Origin: Vacuolonema iberomarrocanum LEGE 07170
GTDB taxonomy: Bacteria; Cyanobacteriota; Cyanobacteriia; Elainellales; Elainellaceae
Assembly (NCBI GenBank): GCA_015207365.1
Contig: JADEXA010000011.1
Span: 62,001-126,000 of the forward strand
Direction of reading: 5' to 3'
Length of the DNA stretch: 64,000 bases
Numbering within the stretch: position 1 is the first letter of the stretch; each line of letters opens with the position of its first letter. Shown here piece after piece: positions 54,428 to 64,000 of this stretch. The notes under the pieces are model-generated. The model did not search any database and was not told where the DNA came from. It saw nothing but the letters and a program-made list of their open reading frames with translations. The translations under genes and the position numbers were made by a program.

Positions 54428-57400
54428 TTACCCAATCACAAAGTTGCGACTGGACACCAGGCTGGGAGCAATGCCTTCGAGTTCAACCAGAGTGTAGGTT
54501 TCTCGGCTAGGGCCACTGCCGTCTTCATCGATGCGAATGCTAGTTCCACCGTCCGCTGTCGTGCCGATCACCACATAGTCAAAGAAGCGCTGAACTGGCG
54601 AAGCACCTTGATAGTTGGGGCGATCGAACAGGTTCGTCAGGTCAATCACATCGCTGTTGAGGTCAAATCGTTGGATTGTGTCACGGGCATCCCGTGCAAC
54701 ATTGAAGCGGTAGACATCGGCTCCGCCGCCACCAATCAGCGTATCGTTGCCGATACCGCCGACCAGCGTATCGTTGCCTGCACCACCCCGCAGGATGTCT
54801 CGACCCCGGTTGCCTTCGATAAAGTCGGCATTGCCCTGTCCCGAGAGGATGTCGTTGCCTGGCCCACCGATGAGGCGATCGCTACCACCGCCACCAAAGA
54901 GCCGATCATCCCCGGTTTGACCCGTAATCCGGTCGTTGCCACCCAAGCCCCGAGCGACATCATTTCGAGCCCGGGCTTGGATGAAGTCGGGGCCATTGGT
55001 TCCCCGCAAAATATCCGCACGAACGGTACCTGCAATCCGTTCGGGTGGGTTGCTGGGGTTAAAGATGGGAACCTGTGGGGGAACGGGAGATGTGCTGGCG
55101 CGAACCCAATCGATTTCATCCCCATCCGTTAGCGCATTGCCGACGCCATCGACGATGCCAGCCGTGCCCGCGTTGAGTGTCAGGCTGTAGTTGCCATCAG
55201 GAGCGGTCAACGTTGAAAGGTTGCCGAGGGTGAAGACGGTATTAGCATTGTTGGCTGTCAGCGTTGCGCCATTCAAGTTGATAGCGTTGCCATTGCGGGT
55301 AAGGCTCAGGTCATTGACCTCAAAGCCCGTGACAGCTTCACTAAAGCGGATGCGGATGCTATTGGGCGCTGGGGTAACTACGCCGTCTTGCAAGAGGGGG
55401 CGCACCGGGTTGATTTCCACTGTGGGCGTGGTGGTATCGCGGCGATAGAATTCGCCATCGGTAAAGCCTGTGGTAAGACCATTTCCAGCGTTATCTATCA
55501 GGGTGGCAGAGGCCAGTACATCCAGGCTAACCGTGCCTTCCCCATCCACATCGGTAACGGTCACATTGACGCGATCGCCCTCTGTTGCCGAAACAGAATC
55601 CACCGTGGCGGTTAGCGATCCAGTCGTGTCGAGGGTGAAGTCGCTGACATCGATATCCTCGACCTGATCGCTGAAGATTACCGTGAAGATCACCGTATTG
55701 GCCACGGTGTTTTGGGTGGCAGGGGTACGGCGGACAATGCCGGTCACCGTTGGAGCCTCATTGTCGAGGAGGTAGGTTTCTGCCGGGTCGGGATTGGTGG
55801 GCACCTCCAGATCCCGACCTGCGGGGTCGGTAATGTCTTGTGCCCCATCATTAATCACTAGACCCACTTGTCCGTTGAACCCAGCCAAGTCGCCTCCCGA
55901 TACGGTGACGGCATAATCTCCCGGAGTCTCGGTAGATGGAGCAATACCCGTGACCGTTGCCGTGCTGTTGCCTGTAATAGTAAAGTCTGCCGCGTCGAGA
56001 TTTTCGACATCTTCGCTGAAGCTGACCAGGAAGACCAGGCTATTGGCATTGGTTCGCTGCCCTTCGGGGGTTTGACGAGTGATTGACTGCAACTCAGGAG
56101 CAACGGTATCAACCCGAATGTCCCGGTTCGCGCCCAGGGAATTTGCCGCGCCGGGTTCGGGTAGGGTGAGGTCGGCGTTGTTGCCAAACGCATCCTGGAT
56201 GGTAGCGCCAGCCCCCAGAGCCAGAGCATCCGTCCCCAGGTAATCGAGATCGACGGTTTCGTCGCCAGCCCGCACGGTGTAGGTAAAGGTCAGGGTGTCG
56301 GTGCCATCGCCGCTGACATAGGTAGCGATCGCATCATCCTCGCCCGTTTCCAGCGCCAGGGTTGGCACTCCTGCGACGGTCACGACATCATCAAACGTTA
56401 CATCAATCAGGATTTCGTCACCGACGTCGTAGATGCCATCCGCTTGTTGTGCCGTAACATTGGTGATCGCAGGAGCTGTGTTGTCAAAGGTGTAGGTTTC
56501 AACCGTGGCTCCTCCAGCTAGGACGGCTAGGTTCCCTGCCGCATCGCCGATGTCAGAGGCTGTCGCTAGCGCTAGTCCCAGGGTGCCACTGAAGGTATCG
56601 TCGCCAATGTCGCCGCCAGATACCGTCACGTCAAATACAACGTTACCGCCGACATTGTTAACGTTGGAGACTGTGGCTGTAGACCCTCCCGTAATTGTGA
56701 AGTCTGCCGGATTGATATTCTCTACCGCTTCCGTAAAGGTCAGTCGGAAGGTGACGGACGTGGCTGTGGTGAGTTCATCCGTCGGATCTTGACGGGCGAT
56801 CGAGGTGAGTTCAGGAACAATCGTATCAATTGCGATCTCTTTATTGAATCCAAGCGATCCGGTATTCCCGGTGTTGGGCAGTGTCAGGGTCGCAGCATTC
56901 CCGGCGGCATCCACAATCGTGGCCCCCCCGGCCAGCGCCAGCGAGTTTCCTGCTACATATTCCAGATCATCGGTCGCCTCACCCGCCTGGACGGTGAAGT
57001 TGAAGGTCAGGGTATCGGTTCCACTACCTTCTACAAAGCTGGCCACGGCATCGGTTGCGCCCGTTTCTAGGGTCAGGGTTGGGGTACCCGTGACGGTGAC
57101 CACTTCCGAAAAGGTGATAGTGATGGGGATGATGTCACCGACCCTATAGGTGCCGTCAGCTAAGGGTGACGTGACATTTGCGACTGTTGGAGCTGTCGTG
57201 TCGAGGGTGTAGGTCTGGTCATTTTCGGCTGGGGTCGGCTCCTGAATGAGGACGTTGTTGCCGCTCACATCATCGATATCCGCGCCAGTAGCCAGATCGA
57301 GACCAACCGTACCATTAAAGCTCGCAAGATTGCCCCCCGACACCGTGACGTCATACTCGGTTCCACTGACAGCGTTGACTCCAGTCACAGTGGCTGTGCT

Positions 57401-60400
57401 AGCGCTGTTGACCGCAAAGTCTGCGGCTTCAACGGTGCCTGTTACATCCTCGCTAAAGGTGACCCGGAAGACGAGGCTGGTGGCATTCGTCAGTTCGTCG
57501 GCTGGCGTTTCTCGCAAGATAGAGACAACGGAGGGGTTCTCGGTGTCGATGACAATAGCTTTGTTGTCGCCTAAGAGACCTGTGGGATCCAGAGCCGCCA
57601 AGGTTAAGTCGGCACTGTTGGTTGCCAGGTCACTAATGCTGCCACCGTTGAGGGTCAAGGCGGATGTGCTGGCATAATCCAGATCTGCACTGTTTTCACC
57701 ATCCGCAACGGTGTAACGGAAGGTCAATGTATCGGTGCCATCGCCTTGGAGATAATCAGCCGTTCCTCCACTGTTCAATGTGAGGGTGGGCGCACCTGTG
57801 ACGAACACCACTTCGCTGAAGGTGATGGTAATGTCGATCTCTTCGCCCACACCATAGGTGTCGTCGGCGATCGCCGAGGTTACATCCGTCACAGTTGGCA
57901 GCGTATTCTCAACCACAAAGGTCTGATTATCAGGCGGCGTTGGCAGGGTCGCTTCAACTTGGTTATCCGCAACATCTGTCAGCACGGCACCCGGTGCAAA
58001 TTCCAGTCCGATGTCTGCATCACCTGCAAGTCCTGCCAGGTCACCGCCAGATACCGTCACATCAAAGACGGTGCCACCCATACCAACGGGAGAAATATTG
58101 GTGACGGTCGCCGTTGTTGTTCCAGTCACCGCAAAGTCATCAATCCCAATGCCATCCATGGCCTCACTGAAGGTCAACCGGAAGACCAACTCATCCGCAT
58201 TGGTACGCCCAGTCGGGTTGTCAGCCGGGTTGAGGGCAGGGGTTTGACGCAGGATGCTGTTGAGGGTTGGGGCGACTGTGTCGATAATCAAGTCTGAGCT
58301 GACATCGAGGTTAGCGCCTGCTGGCAATGTCAGAGCGGCATCGTTGGTTGCGGCATCGGCAATCACACCACCGTTTAGTTCAAGGGTGGCGACATTCAGG
58401 TCATCTGTATCTTCGCCATCTGCAACGGTGTATAGGAAGGTGATTACCGTTCCATCTGTGCTGATGCTGTCGTAGGTGGCCGTACCCCCGCTGTTCAGTG
58501 TCAGGGTCGGATTACCACCCATCGTGTCGACCTGAACGACACCATCGAAGGTGACCTGGATTGAGATAATGGCTCCCGCGTTGTAACTTCCGTCTGGAGT
58601 TGCAGAGGTGATGCTGGTGATAATAGGGGCGGTATTGTCGAGAGTGTAGGTTTCATCGGAGGTTGCAGGGGGTTCTGCGATGGCGACATTGTTTCCGCCT
58701 GCGTCAGTAACCGTTGCACCTGCGGCCAGGTTCAACCCCACTTCACCGTTGAAGTTGGCGATCGCCGCATCATCAATCACAACGTCATAGACGGCGTTGT
58801 CACCACCAACAGGGGTTGCACTGGCAACGATTGCTGCCACTCCATCCACGGTGAAATCTGCGGCCTCAACCGTTGCGGGATCTACCACTTCACTGAAGGT
58901 TACCCGGAAGGTGAGGGTATCAGCATTGGTTGGGTTGAGCGCCGGATCTTGCCGCAGGATGGAAAGCACCGTGGGCTGAGTCGTGTCGATGACGACGTCG
59001 CGATCGTCACTGAGAGAGGATGCGTCACCCGGTGCGACCAGGGCCAGGTCAGCGGCGTTGGTGGCAATATCGGCAATAGTGCCACCGCTCAAGTTCAGAG
59101 CCGTCGTGCTGCCATAATCTAGATCCGCACTATCTTCCCCGGCACCGACGGTATAGAGGAAAGTGAGCACCGTTCCATCCGGGCTGCTGCTGTTGTAGGT
59201 CGCGGTGCCCCCACTGTCGAGGGTCAACGTGGGACTTCCTGTCACTGTGACGGCTTCGCTGAAGGTGACGAGAATCGTCACGTCATCCCCAATCCCATAG
59301 GTGCCATCAGGGGTGGCGGTGCCGTCAAAGTCTACATCTACAACTTGTGGCGGCGTATTTTCAACGGTGAAGGTCTGGTTGTCATCTGGTGCAGCAGGCA
59401 GCGTTGGGTCGACGGCATTATCGGCTACATCCGTGAGATCTGCTCCGGCTGCAAATGCCAATCCAATATCTTCATTTCCTGGGAGGTTGGCTAAATCCCC
59501 GCCCGATACGGTGACATTGAACACCGTGCCGGTTGTGCCAACGGCAGAAACATCGGTGACGGTAGCTGTCGTATTGCCCGTCACCGCAAAGTCTGCTATC
59601 CCTACTCCTTCCATGGCTTCACTAAAAGTGAGCTGGAACACCAACTCATCGGCGTTGGTGAGATTGTCAGGGTTGGCGACAGGGTCGAGGGCGGGAGTTT
59701 GTCGCAGGATGGAGACGAGGGTAGGGGCTGCCGTATCGATAACCAGGTCAGAATTGTCAACCAGGTTGCTCCCTGTAGGCAGTGTCAAGTCAACAGCGTT
59801 AGTGGCTGCATCGGCAATGACGCCACCATCTAAATTGATGGCTGTGACATCTAAGTCATCACTTGTATCCCCATCTGCAACGGTGTAGAGGAAGGTGAGT
59901 ACTGTTCTGTCTGCACTGATGCTGTCGTAGGTCGCTGCACCACCACTATCCAGCGTTAGGGTTGGTGTACCACCCGTTGTGTCGACCGTGACGGCACCAT
60001 CAAAGGTGATCTGGATCGAGATAACGTCTCCACTGTTATAACTATCGTCCGGCGTTGTGGAGGTAATGGTGCTGATAACTGGAGCAACATTGTCGAGGGT
60101 ATACAGCTCGTCGATGGTGGGTTCTGCAATGACGACGTTGTTGCCCCCGGCATCGTCAATGTCTGCGGTACCCGAAAGGTTCAGCCCGACGGTACCGTTA
60201 AAGTTTGCTAGGTCTCCTCCAGATACTTCAACGTCATACTCAGTACCACTCACTGCGGTTACGTTCGTCACTGTTGCAGTGCTTGTACCATCGACCTCAA
60301 AGTCAGCTGCATCGACGGTTCCTGTTACGTCTTCGCTGAAGGTCACCCGGAAGACGAGGGTGTCTTCGTTGGTAACGGCAACATCGGGCGTTTCCCGTTC

Positions 60401-63400
60401 GATGGAAATCGTCGTCGGTTGCGTCGTGTCAACGATGACATCGCGATCGTCGCTGAGGGAATTGACTTCTCCTGGGGCGGGCAGGGTTAGGGTGGCGGCA
60501 TTGGTGGCAAGGTCGGCGATCGCCCCACCGCTCAAAACCAGAGCGTTGGTATTGGTGTAATCTAAATCCGCACTGGTATCTCCATCTACCACGGTGTAGA
60601 GGAAGGTCAGCACTGTACCATCGGGGCTGCTGCTGTCGTAGGTTGCGGTACCCCCACTGTCGAGGGTTAGCTCTGGAGCGCCTGTAACCGTGACCCCCTC
60701 ATTGAAGGTGACGAGGATGGTGATGACATCTCCGGTGCTATAAGTTCCGTCTGGGGTTGCCGTATTATCAAACGCGACGTCCTGTACGGTCGGCGCTGTG
60801 TTGTCGAGGGTGAAGGTTTCATCTGGGGTGGCGACATCAGCGGGGTTTAAATTATTGCCCGCTAGGTCTTGGATAATGGCAGTCGGCGAGAGATCCAAGC
60901 CAACGAGTCCATCAAGGGTTGCCAGATCGCCTCCCAGCAATGTGATGTTGAAGACGGTTTCACTGGTGCCTCCATCCTGCTCGACCGAGGTAATGGTGGC
61001 GGTTGTCCCGTCGGGCAAGAAGTCAGCAGCAGTGACCCCCGCTGCCCGTACGGCTTCGCTAAAGGTGACCTGGAAGACAACGCTGTCGGAATTCGTCAAC
61101 GCGGTCGGGTTAGCTACGATATCGATCGCCGGATCCAGCCGTGTAATAGACACGAGTGTCGGGACAACGGTGTCAACGATCAGGTCTTTTTCGTTGGCCA
61201 GATTTTCGCCTGCCGGGATGGTAACGTTGGCATCATTTCCAGCGGCATCGGTAATCGAGCCAGCGGTTGTATTGACGGTGGTGACATCCAAATCGGCAGA
61301 TTCAGCATCGCCATCCGCAATGGTGTAGCTAAAGGTCAGGGTGTTGCCACTCGCGCTAACAAAGGTTGCCGTTGCGCCATTGCTCAGATCCAGAGACGGC
61401 TGATTTCCTGGATCAACATTGATAGGCCCATCAAATTCAACCTGAATTGAGATAGTATTCCCGGCGTTGTATCGACCATCCGGTGTGGAAGAGGTGATGT
61501 TAGTGATGGCCGGTGCGGTGTTGTCGAGGGTGAAGGTTTCGTCAGTTGTGGGTTCAGTGATGTTGAGGATGTTGCCTCCGGCATCTTGGATTTCTCCCGT
61601 TACATCCAGCCCAACAACGCCATTGAAGTTGGCGATCGCTCCACCATCGACCACTACATCAAAAACAGCATCGGATCCCGCAGCCGTGACATTCGTAACA
61701 GGCACGACTACACCATTGACCGTGAAGTCGCCTGCTTCAACGGTTGCCTGGTCAACCTCTTCACTGAAGGTGACGCGGAAGGTTAGAGCATCCGAATTCG
61801 TTACTTCGGTGGTCGGATCTTGCCGCACGATAGACACCACTGTTGGTTCCGTGGTGTCAACCACAATATCTTGGTCATCGCTGATGGAATTCGCTGTGCC
61901 GGGTGTTGCCAGGATTATGGTGGCATCATTTGCTGCCAAATCGCGAATGGTACCGCCATTCAGTTGCAACGACGTGGTGCCATCATAGTCGAGGTCGAGG
62001 CTGTCTTCACCATCCGCAACGGTGTAGCGGAACAACAGCGTATCGGTGCCATCTCCACTGACATATTCGGCTACCGCACTGCCGCTACTGTTGAGGTTGA
62101 GGGTAGGGGTGCCGTTGGTGGTGTCGACAAAGACGACTTCATCGAAGGCGACTTCAATGGCGATATCCGTGCCCACGCCATAGGTGCCATCGGCGGTGGT
62201 GGAGGTGACGCCTGTGATGGTAGGAGCGGTGTTTTCAACAATGAAGGTTTCGTAGTCTGCACCGGCGGGGAGGGTGACATCGACGGCATTGCCCGCGACA
62301 TCGGTGAGGCTAGGGGCACCTGCGAAGGTCAGCCCAATGGTGGTATCCCCCGCCAGCCCAGCCAAGTCGCCCCCAGAGAGGGTGACATCAAATACGGTTC
62401 CAGCAGCACCTACGGGTGTTACGGCGCTGACGGTGGCGGTAGTGCCAGTGGCGGCAAAATCGTCGATGCCTACCCCAACCATTTCTTCACTGAAGGTGAC
62501 CCGGAAGGTGAGGTTATCGGCATTGGTGCGCCCATCGGGATTGTCGATTGGATCCAGCGTTGGTGTTTGACGAACGACCGTGAGGAGGGTAGGAACGGTG
62601 TTGTCAATTACCAGCTCCTTGTTGTCGGCTAGGTTGGTGCCGATGGGTAAGGTGGTGGCGGCATCGTTAGTGGCCCCGTCGGCGATCGCAGCTCCACCCG
62701 GCAAGTTGATACCAGTCACATCTAAATCATTCGTGTCTGTATCGCCAGCCCCAACCGTGTAGTTGAAGATCAAGGTTGTGCTGTTCGACCCGCTTACATA
62801 GGCTGCTGTGCCACCACTGTTTAGGGTTAACGTCGGTGTTCCTGTAACAACAACGGCCTCAGAAAAAGTGACTTGGATGGACAGGGTTTCTCCAGCGTTG
62901 TACTCACCGTCCGATGTCGTTGAATTGATGCTCGTAATTGTGGGCGCTGTATTGTCTAGTTGATAGGTTTGATCGACAGTAGGCTCGGCATCAACCACAT
63001 TGTTGCCAGCTACATCTGTAATAGTTGGGGTAGCCAAATCCAGCCCCACAACACCATCAAGATCGGCTAGATCACCACCGGATACGGTCAGGTCATATTC
63101 TGTAGCACTGACTGGAGCAATGCCTGTGACCGTTGCGGTGCTTCCTGTTACGGCGAAATCTCCTGCGTCAACCGTTCCTGCGTCAACAGCTTCACTGAAG
63201 GTGACACGGAAAATAAGCGTGTCCTCGGCGGTTAGGGCATTGGCTGGTGTTAGTCGGGCGATCGAAGTGACTGTAGGAAGGACAGTATCAATGACAATGT
63301 CCTGGTTGGTAGCAAGGGAATCTGCTCCCGTGAGCGCAGGCAACGTTCGATTGGCATCATTCCCGGCTGCATCGCTAATGGTTGCGCCTGCCGGAAGAAC

Positions 63401-64000
63401 GAGGGCATTTTGGTTGCGATAGTTGAGATCGCCTGCATTTTCTCCATCAGCAACGGTATAGCTGAAAATCAGGATATCTGGAGTAGCGCCCTGCCGATCA
63501 TAGGTCGCGACAGCATCTGTGATGCCTGTCTCTAGCTGGAGTTCGGGGGTTCCTGTTACGAGGACATCTTCGCTGAACTGGACGGCAATCTCGATCACGT
63601 CTCCAGCGCGGTAAGAACCATCGGCAGCGGCTCCACCTACGGCAGTCACACTCTGGATAGTGGCAGCTGTGTTATCAAGGGTATAGGCTTCATCAGTCGC
63701 TGGCTCGCCTGTGGGCAGGGCATTACTGGCCAGGTCACGGATCGTAGGACTAGCCGCTAAGTCGATGCTAATCTCTCCGTTATAAAACCCGATTCCACTG
63801 CCAATGGTGATTTCGTACTGCGTCGTGGGGTTTGTGGCACTGGGTGTGACACTGGTAATGCTGGCTGTACCGCTCGCTGGCACAGTGTTGATGACAAAGT
63901 CGTTTACGCCCACATTCTCTACGGCCTCACTGAAGGTCGCGAGGAAGGTGATGCTGTCAGCATTGGTTGTATCGTTTAGTGGCGTGAGCCGTTCAAATGA
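54428..64000 (-). CDS. Giant repetitive Ig-like adhesin-type protein with C-terminal RTX repeats (5' end missing)
   Basis: More than 3,180 codons with no interruption; the frame is open to the right edge, so the start is outside. About 13 type A modules (110-120 residues, TFRVTFSEAV and VSGGDLA...VGLDL patterns) alternate with 11 type B modules (115-125 residues, DGTYxxGDxI and TLTLxSGGTATY). A 477-485-residue B-A-B-A unit recurs four times between about 62941 and 57188. Near the C-terminus (54707-55027) are RTX nonapeptides such as GGAGNDTLVGGIGNDTL, then a short closing domain ending NFVIG. Predicted to be a calcium-binding surface or secreted protein exported by type I secretion. Confidence 0.85.
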   Translation of the reverse strand, partial: SFERLTPLNDTTNADSITFLATFSEAVENVGVNDFVINTVPASGTASITSVTPSATNPTTQYEITIGSGIGFYNGEISIDLAASPTIRDLASNALPTGEPATDEAYTLDNTAATIQSVTAVGGAAADGSYRAGDVIEIAVQFSEDVLVTGTPELQLETGITDAVATYDRQGATPDILIFSYTVADGENAGDLNYRNQNALVLPAGATISDAAGNDANRTLPALTGADSLATNQDIVIDTVLPTVTSIARLTPANALTAEDTLIFRVTFSEAVDAGTVDAGDFAVTGSTATVTGIAPVSATEYDLTVSGGDLADLDGVVGLDLATPTITDVAGNNVVDAEPTVDQTYQLDNTAPTITSINSTTSDGEYNAGETLSIQVTFSEAVVVTGTPTLTLNSGGTAAYVSGSNSTTLIFNYTVGAGDTDTNDLDVTGINLPGGAAIADGATNDAATTLPIGTNLADNKELVIDNTVPTLLTVVRQTPTLDPIDNPDGRTNADNLTFRVTFSEEMVGVGIDDFAATGTTATVSAVTPVGAAGTVFDVTLSGGDLAGLAGDTTIGLTFAGAPSLTDVAGNAVDVTLPAGADYETFIVENTAPTITGVTSTTADGTYGVGTDIAIEVAFDEVVFVDTTNGTPTLNLNSSGSAVAEYVSGDGTDTLLFRYTVADGEDSLDLDYDGTTSLQLNGGTIRDLAANDATIILATPGTANSISDDQDIVVDTTEPTVVSIVRQDPTTEVTNSDALTFRVTFSEEVDQATVEAGDFTVNGVVVPVTNVTAAGSDAVFDVVVDGGAIANFNGVVGLDVTGEIQDAGGNILNITEPTTDETFTLDNTAPAITNITSSTPDGRYNAGNTISIQVEFDGPINVDPGNQPSLDLSNGATATFVSASGNTLTFSYTIADGDAESADLDVTTVNTTAGSITDAAGNDANVTIPAGENLANEKDLIVDTVVPTLVSITRLDPAIDIVANPTALTNSDSVVFQVTFSEAVRAAGVTAADFLPDGTTATITSVEQDGGTSETVFNITLLGGDLATLDGLVGLDLSPTAIIQDLAGNNLNPADVATPDETFTLDNTAPTVQDVAFDNTATPDGTYSTGDVITILVTFNEGVTVTGAPELTLDSGGTATYDSSSPDGTVLTFLYTVVDGDTSADLDYTNTNALVLSGGAIADLATNAATLTLPAPGEVNSLSDDRDVIVDTTQPTTISIERETPDVAVTNEDTLVFRVTFSEDVTGTVDAADFEVDGTSTATVTNVTAVSGTEYDVEVSGGDLANFNGTVGLNLSGTADIDDAGGNNVVIAEPTIDELYTLDNVAPVISTITSTTPDDSYNSGDVISIQITFDGAVTVDTTGGTPTLTLDSGGAATYDSISADRTVLTFLYTVADGDTSDDLDVTAINLDGGVIADAATNAVDLTLPTGSNLVDNSDLVIDTAAPTLVSILRQTPALDPVANPDNLTNADELVFQLTFSEAMEGVGIADFAVTGNTTATVTDVSAVGTTGTVFNVTVSGGDLANLPGNEDIGLAFAAGADLTDVADNAVDPTLPAAPDDNQTFTVENTPPQVVDVDFDGTATPDGTYGIGDDVTILVTFSEAVTVTGSPTLTLDSGGTATYNSSSPDGTVLTFLYTVGAGEDSADLDYGSTTALNLSGGTIADIATNAADLALVAPGDASSLSDDRDVVIDTTQPTVLSILRQDPALNPTNADTLTFRVTFSEVVDPATVEAADFTVDGVAAIVASATPVGGDNAVYDVVIDDAAIANFNGEVGLNLAAGATVTDAGGNNVAIAEPPATSDETYTLDNTAPIITSITSATPDGSYNAGAIISIQVTFDGVVQVDTMGGNPTLTLNSGGTATYDSISTDGTVITFLYTVADGEDTDDLNVATLELNGGVIADAATNDAALTLPAGANLDVSSDLIIDTVAPTLNSILRQTPALNPADNPTGRTNADELVFRLTFSEAMDGIGIDDFAVTGTTTATVTNISPVGMGGTVFDVTVSGGDLAGLAGDADIGLEFAPGAVLTDVADNQVEATLPTPPDNQTFVVENTLPTVTDVTSAIADDTYGVGEEIDITITFSEVVFVTGAPTLTLNSGGTADYLQGDGTDTLTFRYTVADGENSADLDYASTSALTLNGGSISDLATNSADLTLAALDPTGLLGDNKAIVIDTENPSVVSILRETPADELTNATSLVFRVTFSEDVTGTVEAADFAVNSASTATVTGVNAVSGTEYDVTVSGGNLASFNGTVGLDLATGADIDDVSGNNVLIQEPTPAENDQTYTLDTTAPTVANVTSPLADGTYRVGDIIPITITFSEVVTVTGTPTLTLETGATDAVASFVEGSGTDTLTFNFTVQAGEATDDLEYVAGNSLALAGGATIVDAAGNAATLTLPNTGNTGSLGFNKEIAIDTIVPELTSIARQDPTDELTTATSVTFRLTFTEAVENINPADFTITGGSTATVSNVNNVGGNVVFDVTVSGGDIGDDTFSGTLGLALATASDIGDAAGNLAVLAGGATVETYTFDNTAPAITNVTAQQADGIYDVGDEILIDVTFDDVVTVAGVPTLALETGEDDAIATYVSGDGTDTLTFTYTVRAGDETVDLDYLGTDALALGAGATIQDAFGNNADLTLPEPGAANSLGANRDIRVDTVAPELQSITRQTPEGQRTNANSLVFLVSFSEDVENLDAADFTITGNSTATVTGIAPSTETPGDYAVTVSGGDLAGFNGQVGLVINDGAQDITDPAGRDLEVPTNPDPAETYLLDNEAPTVTGIVRRTPATQNTVANTVIFTVIFSDQVEDIDVSDFTLDTTGSLTATVDSVSATEGDRVNVTVTDVDGEGTVSLDVLASATLIDNAGNGLTTGFTDGEFYRRDTTTPTVEINPVRPLLQDGVVTPAPNSIRIRFSEAVTGFEVNDLSLTRNGNAINLNGATLTANNANTVFTLGNLSTLTAPDGNYSLTLNAGTAGIVDGVGNALTDGDEIDWVRASTSPVPPQVPIFNPSNPPERIAGTVRADILRGTNGPDFIQARARNDVARGLGGNDRITGQTGDDRLFGGGGSDRLIGGPGNDILSGQGNADFIEGNRGRDILRGGAGNDTLVGGIGNDTLIGGGGADVYRFNVARDARDTIQRFDLNSDVIDLTNLFDRPNYQGASPVQRFFDYVVIGTTADGGTSIRIDEDGSGPSRETYTLVELEGIAPSLVSSRNFVIG
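54707..55027 (-). repeat. RTX (haemolysin-type calcium-binding) repeat region
   Basis: About ten GGxGxDxLx-type nonapeptides, for example GGPGNDILSG and GGIGNDTLIGG. They fold into a calcium-bound parallel beta-roll and, with the sequence after them, act as the C-terminal type I secretion signal region. Confidence 0.85.
57188..62941 (-). repeat. Four-fold super-repeat of two B-A module pairs
   Basis: Blocks at about 62941-61511, 61510-60080, 60079-58625 and 58624-57188, of 477, 477, 485 and 479 residues. In each, the first A module is long (DPxxNPxxxTNADxL insert) and the second short; the first B module ends NLxxNxDLVID and the second NSLSDDRDVVVD. The two module pairs after the fourth block do not follow the long/short pattern as well. 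Confidence 0.8.

Noticed and set aside
54608..63422. Many open frames on the plus strand opposite the giant protein (for example 61820-62632)
   Set aside because: They mirror the repetitive Thr/Asp/Gly codons of the real gene, have biased composition and match no family.

Overview
The window is chromosomal DNA from a cyanobacterium. The octamer GCGATCGC (HIP1) occurs throughout, in genes and between them. Many genes belong to families found mainly or only in cyanobacteria: an NTRC-type thioredoxin reductase-thioredoxin fusion, DUF3082, DUF4330 and DUF1400 proteins, a CYP110-like P450, and a CHASE2-cyclase. I see no rRNA gene, convincing tRNA gene, CRISPR array, transposase or phage gene. It reads as ordinary core genome scattered with short palindromic repeats.

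Layout. 1-7.0 kb: start of a ParA/MinD-like ATPase leaving the left edge, a ligase-associated DEXH helicase, a mazEF toxin-antitoxin pair with a recognisable promoter/operator, the mreBCD cell-shape operon and ssb. 7.0-20.9 kb: a TraX-like membrane protein coupled to an FeS-type photolyase, DUF3082-ispE-rsmA, a small ribbon-helix-helix gene with tandem operator-like repeats, a P450, a DUF4330/glycosyltransferase pair, an M48 protease, a NERD-domain protein, scpA, and a sugar nucleotidyltransferase preceded by five 25-bp repeats. 20.9-30.8 kb: FMN reductase, a structured non-coding region, an MFS exporter, rpmA and rplU, a divergent PEP-synthase-like protein, ilvN and NTRC. 31-38 kb: a ClC protein with CBS and USP domains and Gln at the gating-Glu position, a CHASE2 cyclase, a pentapeptide protein and a phosphoribosyltransferase. 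38.7-46 kb: an NCS1 permease, a secreted protein ending in an extreme poly-Asp tail interrupted by an in-frame stop, and a LysR regulator beside an isochorismatase-like hydrolase, an azoreductase and an ABM-domain protein. 46-54 kb: ligA, a DUF1400 hydrolase, a YdeI-like protein, map, cupin, SRPBCC, GNAT and miaE. 54.4-64 kb: a giant repetitive Ig-like protein with C-terminal RTX repeats, running off the right edge without its start.

The less ordinary content is mostly non-coding. At least five families of 85-106-bp palindromic elements recur. In several, the flanks are conserved while the central hairpin has a different but still self-complementary sequence in each copy. One pair, 31 kb apart, differs only at the central base of an 18-bp-stem palindrome. 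Two further regions look like structured RNAs. The strongest protein-level curiosities are the poly-Asp protein with a coding-looking 45-codon extension past its TAG, and the four-fold ~480-residue super-repeat of the giant protein.
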